Both the position numbers and the translations under genes were made by a program. A model generated the notes under the pieces. It was not told the DNA's origin, made no database searches, and saw nothing but the letters and a program-made list of their open reading frames with translations. A stretch of 64,000 nt of DNA from Ignavibacteria bacterium (GTDB lineage: Bacteria; Bacteroidota; Ignavibacteria; Kapaibacteriales; Kapaibacteriaceae): assembly GCA_016707005.1 (NCBI GenBank), contig JADJIQ010000001.1, positions 556,001-620,000 on the forward strand, in the 5' to 3' direction. Below are positions 50,288-57,527 of this stretch, piece by piece. Every line of letters starts with the position of its first letter. Positions within the stretch are counted from its first letter, which is position 1.

Positions 50288-52660
50288 ATGGCTGCCTCGG
50301 AACGTGACCTGCTCGAAACAGCACTGGATGAACTGGAGTTTCCGCGCGTCCTCGAAGCCATAGCACGTCATTGTGTGTCGGATGCGGGCTCTGAACGAAT
50401 GTTGCAGCTTCGTCCGACGATGGATGCGGTGGTTCTGCGTGCCGACCTCGACCGTGTGAGTGAAGTCCTCGATCTTATCGCAATGGGTGAGACCATTCCC
50501 TACGATCGAATGTCTGATGTTAGGGGGCTTCTGTCACGCACCCGCATCGAAGGGAACTTCCTCTCTGCGCCGGACATGCTCAAGGTCCTCGAAGCTCTCC
50601 AAACATCGCGGAACCTGAAGTCGTTCTTCCGAGAACGTCACGCTCGTTGCGAGCAGGTGCTTACGTTCTGTGAGCCCCTTGTCGAAGATCGTGTCCTGGA
50701 AAAACATATCACCGATGCGATCGATGATACGGGCAATGTGCGCGATAATGCGAGCAGGGAACTGCTGAATATCCGCCGAGAGATCCATGAGCTCAGTGCT
50801 CGACTTCGCATTCGACTTCAACGCATGCTGAAGAAGTTCGGTGAAGAGGAGCTGCTGCAAGAGGATTTCATCACACAACGCGACGGACGATTCGTACTGC
50901 CGTTGCGCGTTGAAACGAAACGAAGTGTTGAAGGCATCATCCACGGCGTATCGGCATCGGGACAGACGGTCTTCATGGAGCCCGCCGAGACGTATGAGAT
51001 GAATAACGATCTCGCCATTCTCAACGGACGTGAACAGCGAGAGATCATTCGCATCCTCACTACCATCACGAGTGAGGTTGGTGCGGTGTCGTATGGTATT
51101 GAGTCGGCTGTGGCGGTTCTTACGGAACTCGACACCATCCTGGCCCGCGCCCGTTTCGCCCTGGACCATGGCGGCATCAAACCCGTGATCGTCGATGATG
51201 AAGAGATCGAACTCACAAACGTTCATCATCCCATCCTTGCGATCAATGCAAAACGTACACGCGATGTGGTTATCCCGCTCAGTGTGCGATTTGATGCAAC
51301 AACCCGCGGCATCCTTATCTCCGGACCCAATGCCGGTGGGAAGACCGTTGCGATGAAGGCCATTGGACTCACAATGTCGATGGCAATGAGCGGCATCTTT
51401 CCTCTTGGTATGTGTTCGATGCGACCTCGCAGGATCACCACGGCCATCGGTGATCACCAGAGTATTGAGTCGAACCTCTCTACCTTCTCATCACAGATCA
51501 TCCGACTTCGCGATGTGCTCTCTCATTGCGACGGCAACGCCCTTGTCCTGATCGATGAGATCTGTGCCGGTACTGATCCGGCGGAAGGGGGCGCCTTGGC
51601 TGCCGGGATCCTCGACTCCCTCATTGAACGTGGTGCATGTTTTGTGGTAACCACCCACCAATCATCGCTCAAACAATACGCTCTCACACGATCATCGATC
51701 ACCAACGCATCGTTGGAATTCGATGACCAAAAGATGCAGCCAACCTTCCGGTTTCTGTATGGTGTGCCGGGAAACTCCTATGCCTTCCATCTGGCAAAGG
51801 CCGTTGGACTGCCCGATATCGTCATTGAACGCGCCACCGGCTACCTCGGAGATCGTCACGGCGAACTCGAGAAGAGTATCAACGCCATGCAGCAATTCCG
51901 CACCGAAGCCGAGGCCGCTCATCGCGCCGCTGCGGAAGAACATGCCAAGGCAGAACGGTTGCGCAAGGACTACGAAGAACGCTTGGCCGCCGTCAAGCAA
52001 AAGCGCAGCAGCGTTGTAGAGGACGCGCGCGAAGAGGCACGCGAGATCCTCCGCAAGGCAAACGCCCTTGTTGAGAACACCATCCGCGAAGTGCGAGAGC
52101 AACAGAAGTCGGCAGCCGAGATCAAACGCGAATTCGAAGCCGGCAAGATCGATCAGACTTCCGAAGCCTCCGTTGTTTCATCACCGCACCCTGAGGTCGG
52201 TGACAGAACGGCGTTGAGTCCGGGAGCAACCGTCACCGTGCGTGGCACATCATCTTCCGGCACCATCATCAGCATTGATGAGAAGAGCAAGACCGCCATG
52301 ATCGACGTCAACGGCATCAAATTCAAGGTGCCCCTTGACCAACTCGAACGTGGAGGACAGCCGGCACCTAAGGAACGAAGACGCGAAGCAAGTGTGGTAG
52401 ATCACCTCAAGCTCGACTCCAGCACATCACTCGATCTGCGCGGCATGCGCGCCGACGAAGGACTGCGCGCCCTCGAAGACTTCATCAACGACGGCATCCT
52501 CGGTACCCTCACGCACGCCACCATCATCCACGGCAAGGGCACCGGCGCCATGCGCAAGGTTGTGCACGAATACCTCCATGAGCACCCGCAGATCAAGTCA
52601 TGGCGCATCGGTACGATTCATGAAGGGGGCGATGGGATCACGGTGGTGGAGTTTCGTTAG
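50288..52660 (+). CDS. mutS2: Endonuclease/recombination inhibitor MutS2
   Basis: 790 residues, standard length. MutS-type core with ATPase Walker A GPNAGGKT (346-353) and Walker B ALVLIDEICAGTDPAEGGALAAGIL; a coiled coil (about 520-620) rich in Glu/Lys/Ala; a KOW-like beta segment; and a C-terminal Smr nuclease domain (LDLRGMRADEGLRALEDF ... ATIIHGKGTGAMRKVVHEYL). Acts on branched DNA and, in some bacteria, on collided ribosomes. Its TAG stop is the first element of a TTAGAGTG array. Confidence 0.97.
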   Translation: MAASERDLLETALDELEFPRVLEAIARHCVSDAGSERMLQLRPTMDAVVLRADLDRVSEVLDLIAMGETIPYDRMSDVRGLLSRTRIEGNFLSAPDMLKVLEALQTSRNLKSFFRERHARCEQVLTFCEPLVEDRVLEKHITDAIDDTGNVRDNASRELLNIRREIHELSARLRIRLQRMLKKFGEEELLQEDFITQRDGRFVLPLRVETKRSVEGIIHGVSASGQTVFMEPAETYEMNNDLAILNGREQREIIRILTTITSEVGAVSYGIESAVAVLTELDTILARARFALDHGGIKPVIVDDEEIELTNVHHPILAINAKRTRDVVIPLSVRFDATTRGILISGPNAGGKTVAMKAIGLTMSMAMSGIFPLGMCSMRPRRITTAIGDHQSIESNLSTFSSQIIRLRDVLSHCDGNALVLIDEICAGTDPAEGGALAAGILDSLIERGACFVVTTHQSSLKQYALTRSSITNASLEFDDQKMQPTFRFLYGVPGNSYAFHLAKAVGLPDIVIERATGYLGDRHGELEKSINAMQQFRTEAEAAHRAAAEEHAKAERLRKDYEERLAAVKQKRSSVVEDAREEAREILRKANALVENTIREVREQQKSAAEIKREFEAGKIDQTSEASVVSSPHPEVGDRTALSPGATVTVRGTSSSGTIISIDEKSKTAMIDVNGIKFKVPLDQLERGGQPAPKERRREASVVDHLKLDSSTSLDLRGMRADEGLRALEDFINDGILGTLTHATIIHGKGTGAMRKVVHEYLHEHPQIKSWRIGTIHEGGDGITVVEFR

Positions 52661-52720
52661 ATGGTTAGAGTGCTAGAATGTTAGAGTGTTAGAGTGCTAG
52701 AGTGGTAGAGTGGTAGAGTA
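52657..52720 (+). repeat. 8-bp tandem array TTAGAGTG starting at the mutS2 stop
   Basis: About seven degenerate units (TTAGAGTG, CTAGAATG, CTAGAGTG, GTAGAGTG) directly after Arg790; the stop TAG (52658-52660) is inside the first. The same unit family recurs at 54091-54167. Confidence 0.88.
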
Positions 52721-52772
52721 ACGCATTCTGCTGTAGGTGTGTCCATAAGAGAGACACACTGTGGAGGATGCC

Positions 52773-54089
52773 ATGAGAGCACGTAGGATAGCACTCGCGA
52801 TCTTGATCATGATCGGATCCATGGAGCCCCTTAGAACGCAGTATGTGCCGAGGTGGGAGGTGATCAATCACGTTCCTACTGATACGCACTTGCGGGCAAA
52901 GTCGATGGATGTGTCGAATGACCGAATAGTGGCGGCGTTTCAGGAGGTAGATTCAGACATCCTCCAAGTGTGGGTGACAACCGATGCACGGGGAGCCTGG
53001 ACGCTCTTGCACCAAGAGTCGGGAGTGAAGGTTCGTGAGGTATGCGCGTTCTTTCGCAACGACGCGCGGATCATGGTGGTTGCTGTGCTCTATACAACGA
53101 GTGAATGGGATTGGGACGGAGATGACTCCACAACGATGCTGGTCCTAACGGAATGCAGCGGTGGTGGATTCAATCGCTCATTCCGACATGAGGGTGTTGG
53201 TAGAAAGACGATCGCACAGCGGAAACATGGAGTTGCCGTCCTGGCATACCATCCCACCACGAGTTACGACTCCGCTCGGCTTACTATTGAGATTCGCAAT
53301 GACGACCTCATGCTGATCGGCTCTTTTGAAGCGGTGATCACATCAAAGGATGAACATTCATATCGTCGGGTAGACTCTCTCATTTGCGACCGGTTGCAGG
53401 TACCTTCATTCAATGGACTCTACGGCGGTCTCTACCATTGGAGTGAACATGTGCCCGGCTGGAGCAATTCGCGAGCTGCGATCGGTGTCTATCACCAAGG
53501 CAATGTTCTGCTTTGGAGGGGAGACTCATCGATGATCATCAACAAGTTTCATCCGCCGCACATCACCTCCGATCAGTATCGTCGCGTCTCACTAACTCAA
53601 AAGTGGAACAGACACCCAGATGCAAAGCAATATCACGTGGTCGTAAGAGCATCGTTCGGCGAGAAGGATGAAGACCGGGATATGCGAATCGTCCGCGACA
53701 TCTATACACGTGACACCATGATCTACGTGACGGATCAGTTGCCCGGACAACTCATCGAAGTCTCTGTTCGACCCGTCAACCAGCACGACCTAGGACTCAT
53801 CTGCACACGACGCACCTATCTCCCATTTTTGTTTCGTCCAGGCAACAGGCGTTCTCCAGCAAAACCTCCGGAGCTCACGCTTATGCCCAACCCGGCAACA
53901 ACAGTGGTGTCTATCGGTGGAGACCGTCCGGCAGACAGATTGATCGTGGTGGATCTCACCGGTTCCGTGGTCTCAACGTCAACAGACGCTCGCACCCTGG
54001 ACGTATCACATTTGCCCACCGGCACCTATGTCGTTCTGGCTCAGACAGGGGAGAGAACGGTTACGGAGAAGTTGTTTGTGCAGCGGTAG
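52773..54089 (+). CDS. Secreted protein with T9SS type A sorting domain
   Basis: 438 residues from ATG 52773, behind GGAGG; signal peptide MRARRIALAILIMIGSMEPLRTQ. The central 330 residues are unfamiliar, with repeated W/V-rich beta strands and a fibronectin-like stretch (RDTMIYVTDQLPGQLIEVSVRPVNQHD). The C-terminus is a textbook sorting domain: LTLMPNPATTVVSIGG, LIVVDLTGSVVSTS, LDVSHLPTGTYVVLAQTG, KLFVQR. Lies alone between two TTAGAGTG-type arrays. Confidence 0.75.
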   Translation: MRARRIALAILIMIGSMEPLRTQYVPRWEVINHVPTDTHLRAKSMDVSNDRIVAAFQEVDSDILQVWVTTDARGAWTLLHQESGVKVREVCAFFRNDARIMVVAVLYTTSEWDWDGDDSTTMLVLTECSGGGFNRSFRHEGVGRKTIAQRKHGVAVLAYHPTTSYDSARLTIEIRNDDLMLIGSFEAVITSKDEHSYRRVDSLICDRLQVPSFNGLYGGLYHWSEHVPGWSNSRAAIGVYHQGNVLLWRGDSSMIINKFHPPHITSDQYRRVSLTQKWNRHPDAKQYHVVVRASFGEKDEDRDMRIVRDIYTRDTMIYVTDQLPGQLIEVSVRPVNQHDLGLICTRRTYLPFLFRPGNRRSPAKPPELTLMPNPATTVVSIGGDRPADRLIVVDLTGSVVSTSTDARTLDVSHLPTGTYVVLAQTGERTVTEKLFVQR

Positions 54090-54090
54090 G

Positions 54091-54167
54091 GTTAGATAGT
54101 TAGATTGTTAGAGTGCTAGATTGTTAGATAGTTAGATTGTTAGAGTGCTAGATTGTTAGAGCGTTAG
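54091..54167 (+). repeat. Two perfect 32-bp units built of TTAGA-type 8-mers
   Basis: 54091-54122 and 54123-54154 are identical; each is itself made of GTTAGATA/GTTAGATT/GTTAGAGT/GCTAGATT octamers, and a partial third follows. Starts 1 base after the TAG stop of the upstream gene. A two-level (8-bp inside 32-bp) array. Confidence 0.9.
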
Positions 54168-54189
54168 GTGACACATAACGGAGGTGAAG

Positions 54190-54672
54190 ATGAAGGGGCT
54201 CATTTCGATCGGTGTTGTAGCCGGATACTTGGTTTGTTCAACGGTGATGGTTGCCGGTAACGATGGGGTAGCGACGGATTCGGCACGATCTGTTTCGTCC
54301 GTTTCCATTCCTGCTGATGAGATAGCCAATGTGCACTTTGCCATGATATCGCGGCTTACCCAGCGGACCAATGTTCATGACGTGTCTCCCGGCCCAATCA
54401 GGGTAGTGCCAACGGCGACGGAGTGCGGAGCACCAACGATGATTAAGGTCGCGAGTTCTGTAGGTGGTACTGTGTCTGTAACCCTAGTAACCTTCACTAC
54501 GAATGGCAACAGATCAATAGTTGAGAGCAGCACGATAGCTTCATTCGTTGTTGCTGCAGGCGAAACGCATCTGCCAGTTCAACTAGGGTACCTTCGTGAA
54601 GGTAGATACCAACTGCGAGTTTCTCATGGCAAAGAGCATGATGATGTGCCATTTGTGGTGACGGCAGACTAA
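54190..54672 (+). CDS. Small secreted protein, unknown function
   Basis: 160 residues from ATG 54190, behind GGAGG. Signal peptide MKGLISIGVVAGYLVCSTVMVAG. The mature part ends in a beta-rich domain (GGTVSVTLVTFTTNGN ... VVAAGETHLPVQLGYLREGRYQLRVSHGKEHDDVPFVVTAD) that resembles a minimal C-terminal sorting-like Ig strand set (LREGRYQLRV in place of LpaGvYlv), but too loosely to call. Followed by an AT-rich stretch. Confidence 0.6.
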   Translation: MKGLISIGVVAGYLVCSTVMVAGNDGVATDSARSVSSVSIPADEIANVHFAMISRLTQRTNVHDVSPGPIRVVPTATECGAPTMIKVASSVGGTVSVTLVTFTTNGNRSIVESSTIASFVVAAGETHLPVQLGYLREGRYQLRVSHGKEHDDVPFVVTAD

Positions 54673-54827
54673 ATTGTTACTTTAGCGGACGGTGAATGAT
54701 AATTTAGATTGGTATGTGTTAAGTCGTTGGAAAATAGGTAGAAAGAGCATTTAATGATCATTGTGTATTTTAGCATTCGTAAAATGTGCATTTTAGAAAA
54801 TGTGTTGTGAAGCCCCTTCATTTAACG
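54673..54827 (+). promoter_or_regulatory. AT-rich control region of the Fic gene with two overlapping inverted repeats
   Basis: Clearly poorer in G+C than its surroundings. ATTTTA (54767-54772) and TAAAAT (54780-54785) form one inverted repeat; CATTTT (54789-54794) and AAAATG (54797-54802) form another. They lie just before or across the alternative Fic starts (GTG 54786, GTG 54807, ATG 54828). Possible operator; no protein assigned. Confidence 0.35.
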
Positions 54828-55979
54828 ATGCCGACCCCTGGATTTGACCACCCGATCGTTGAGGACATCATTGCTCTCGAGCGGTGGAAATCTCAAACGT
54901 TGGGAGGGACGACGCACCCTGCGGTGTTCGCAGATATCAAGCAGGTCTACCACCTGCTGGAGAGTTTAGGGTCAGCTCGTATCGAGGGGAATCGCACCAC
55001 GATCGATGAGTTGGTTGAAGCGGCTGTGAATGGTGTTTCCGACTCAACGGAAGGACTTCGGGAGATCTCCAATCTTGAAGACGCGATGTCATGGATCGAA
55101 TCGGTTTTTGCTGAGGAAAGCCATCGCAGAATTGATCATTCCTTTCTGCAGGAACTTCATCGACTCACCGTGAAGAATCTACGTCCCCCTGAGGTAGGGG
55201 GCGAGGGGGATCCAAGCCCCGGGCGATATCGCAGTGGGAATGTGGCGATCACTGGAACATCCTTTGTTCCACCGCCAGGACTGGATGTACCGGAATTGAT
55301 GGATCGGTTCATAACCTTCATCAATGAACCGATAGATGTACGGCGTTCCTTGATGCGTATAGCCATTGCACATCATCGTTGTGCAGCGATTCACCCGTTT
55401 CGCAACGGAAACGGACGAGTGGTTCGACTTCTTACCTATGCAATGCTCATTCGAGACGGGTATCGCATTGATCAGGGTCGGATCATTAACCCAACGGCTG
55501 TTTTCTGTCATAACAGAGCTGACTACATGGACGGGCTGAGCGACGCAGACGACGGAACCGAAGCGTCTAGTCTCCGTTGGTGTGCGTTCGTTCTCTCCGG
55601 ATTGCGACGTGAACTGGAAAAGGTCGGAACACTCCTGGATGCCAACATCCTTGGTCCGCGTATTCTTCAGCCGACAATACGATTTGCCGTACAATCTGGA
55701 CAGATCACCGATGAAATGGCGCAGGTACTGAGTCGTATCGCAAAGAACGGCGATGGTGATGCTTCAACCTATCGATCCGTCTACCCGGGAAAGTCCGCAG
55801 CCAGCATCTCCCATATCATTGCCGATCACAAACAGATAGGAATTATCGCTGCCTATCCAACCATCCGCTCCCGTCGTTATGTAGCGCGCTTCAGCGGCCC
55901 GGCACTTTTGACCGCGTTGATCCATACGATGGACGCCGAAGGATACCTGCCGTTTCGCCGAGATGATCGTGGAGCGTAG
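54828..55979 (+). CDS. Fic-domain protein (probable AMP-transferase) with inhibitory N-terminal motif
   Basis: 383 residues from ATG 54828; GTG 54807 or 54786 would add 7 or 14. Fic motif HPFRNGNGR (189-197) is complete with catalytic His, so nucleotide transfer to a target hydroxyl is likely. An auto-inhibitory motif SARIEGN (49-55, S/TxxxE G/N) precedes the core, the N-terminal type. A Fic_N region is at 10-70 and a C-terminal winged-helix-like part (STYRSVYPGKSAASISHIIADHKQIGIIAAYP) may bind DNA. Stands alone between an AT-rich region and a 26-bp repeat array, which suggests acquisition by transfer. Confidence 0.9.
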   Translation: MPTPGFDHPIVEDIIALERWKSQTLGGTTHPAVFADIKQVYHLLESLGSARIEGNRTTIDELVEAAVNGVSDSTEGLREISNLEDAMSWIESVFAEESHRRIDHSFLQELHRLTVKNLRPPEVGGEGDPSPGRYRSGNVAITGTSFVPPPGLDVPELMDRFITFINEPIDVRRSLMRIAIAHHRCAAIHPFRNGNGRVVRLLTYAMLIRDGYRIDQGRIINPTAVFCHNRADYMDGLSDADDGTEASSLRWCAFVLSGLRRELEKVGTLLDANILGPRILQPTIRFAVQSGQITDEMAQVLSRIAKNGDGDASTYRSVYPGKSAASISHIIADHKQIGIIAAYPTIRSRRYVARFSGPALLTALIHTMDAEGYLPFRRDDRGA

Positions 55980-55984
55980 TGCAC

Positions 55985-56072
55985 GGCACTTCGACTCCGC
56001 TCAGTGTGACGGCACTTCGACTCCGCTCAGTGTGACGGCACTTCGACTCCGCTCAGAGTGACCGCACTTCCG
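55985..56072. repeat. 26-bp tandem repeat, 3 copies plus remnant
   Basis: Units at 55985-56010, 56011-56036 and 56037-56062; the first two are identical and the third differs by one base. Core ACTTCGACTCCGCTCAGTGT. The reverse complement begins GTCACACTGAGCGGAG, resembling the intergenic GTCA..CTGAGC..AG elements seen in many Bacteroidota. Fills the Fic-accC gap. Confidence 0.9.
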
Positions 56073-56080
56073 TAACTTTG
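56073..56080 (+). promoter_or_regulatory. Possible -7 element before accC
   Basis: TAACTTTG matches TAnnTTTG exactly and lies 4 bases before the accC ATG, which would imply a leaderless or nearly leaderless mRNA. No TTTG-like -33 box at 19-20 bases, because that space is repeat DNA. Weak. Confidence 0.25.
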
Positions 56081-56084
56081 CCCC

Positions 56085-57527
56085 ATGTTCAAACGAGTCC
56101 TGATCGCCAATCGCGGCGAAATTGCCCTGCGTGTTATGCGCACCTGTAAACGTATGGGGATAGCCACTGTGGCTATCTATTCGGATGCGGATGTTCGGGC
56201 GCCGCACGTGGCGGAGGCTGATGTTGCTATTGGGATAGGGGGCTTTACACCGCGGGAATCGTATCTGGTGGTGGAAAAGGTCCTGGCGGCTGCCAAGGAG
56301 TCGGGGGCCGACGCGATCCACCCAGGGTATGGCTTCCTCTCGGAGAATGCAGAATTCGCCCGCGCTGTTGCAGAAGCGGGTATGACGTTTATCGGGCCAA
56401 CGCCGGAGGCGATCGCGATGCTGGGCGATAAGACGGCAGCGCGCGACCTGGCCATTGCCTCAAAGGTGCCGATCTCGCCGGGCAGTGATGGCGCCGTTGC
56501 CTCATTCGACGATGCACGGGCGGTGGTAGAACGGATCGGCTATCCGGTGATCATCAAGGCTGCTGCTGGCGGTGGCGGCAAGGGAATGCGCATCGTTGAA
56601 GAGGCATCGGAGATCGAATCGGCCTTTCATGCTGCTCAAAATGAAGCTCTTACATCGTTTAATGATGGACGGGTTTTTATTGAGCGGTATATCGTGGAGC
56701 CCCGTCACATCGAAATTCAGATCCTGGCAGATCATCATGGGACGGTGCTGTATTTCCCGGAGCGGGAATGTTCGGTGCAGCGCCGACATCAAAAGGTGGT
56801 CGAGGAGTCGCCTTCAACGGCAGTGACTCCTGCCATCCGCAAGGCAATGGGAGAAGCGGCTGCGCGACTCGTTCAGGCAGCATCGTATACCAATGCCGGT
56901 ACGTTGGAGTTCCTGCTGGATGCTCGGGGTGAGTTTTACTTTATGGAAGTCAATACCCGACTCCAAGTAGAACACCCGGTAACGGAAATGGTCACGGGCA
57001 TCGACTTCGTAGAACAACAACTGCGCATTGCGTCAGGCGAAAAACTCACGTACAACCAGACCGATGTTGCAAAACCAAAAGGCGCTGCAATTGAATGTCG
57101 GGTCTGCGCGGAAGATGTGTTCAATGACTTCCTCCCCGATACTGGCATCGTGTCCTTTATGCAGTTGCCAGAAGGTGATGGCGTCCGCAACGACACAGCC
57201 CTGTATGAAGGCTATGAAGTTAGCGTCCACTACGATCCAATGGTCGCCAAACTCATCGTTCACGCCAAGGACCGCGAAACGTGCATTGAACGCACACTTG
57301 AAGCGCTCGACAACTATCAGATCGTTGGTTTTAAAACGACCATTCCGTTCTGCCGACTCGTTATTGATTCAGCCCCCTTCAGAACCGGTGCCTATAGCAC
57401 GTTCTATGTGAAGGAACATTGGCCGATCTCCCAACCAGAACACTTCCTTTCGTCACTTGCAGCGATAGCCGCGGCAGGGTTCACAGCAGAAGAACAACGT
57501 AGACAACCACTACCATCCCATGACTGA
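56085..57527 (+). CDS. accC: Biotin carboxylase subunit (acetyl-/acyl-CoA carboxylase)
   Basis: 480 residues, slightly longer than AccC of E. coli (449). Carboxylates biotin with ATP and bicarbonate. ATP-grasp motifs are complete: KRVLIANRGEIALRVMRTC, HPGYGFLSENAEF, IKAAAGGGGKGMRIV, PERECSVQRRHQKVVEESPS, FMEVNTRLQVEHPVTEMVTGID. No biotinyl domain, so a separate carrier and transferase are needed; none is in the window, and an acyl-CoA or pyruvate carboxylase role is possible. Overlaps purL by 8 bases. Confidence 0.94.
   Translation: MFKRVLIANRGEIALRVMRTCKRMGIATVAIYSDADVRAPHVAEADVAIGIGGFTPRESYLVVEKVLAAAKESGADAIHPGYGFLSENAEFARAVAEAGMTFIGPTPEAIAMLGDKTAARDLAIASKVPISPGSDGAVASFDDARAVVERIGYPVIIKAAAGGGGKGMRIVEEASEIESAFHAAQNEALTSFNDGRVFIERYIVEPRHIEIQILADHHGTVLYFPERECSVQRRHQKVVEESPSTAVTPAIRKAMGEAAARLVQAASYTNAGTLEFLLDARGEFYFMEVNTRLQVEHPVTEMVTGIDFVEQQLRIASGEKLTYNQTDVAKPKGAAIECRVCAEDVFNDFLPDTGIVSFMQLPEGDGVRNDTALYEGYEVSVHYDPMVAKLIVHAKDRETCIERTLEALDNYQIVGFKTTIPFCRLVIDSAPFRTGAYSTFYVKEHWPISQPEHFLSSLAAIAAAGFTAEEQRRQPLPSHD

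Noticed and set aside
50534..51457. Open frame of 307 codons antisense to mutS2
   Set aside because: Overlaps the conserved MutS2 core and has no family features.
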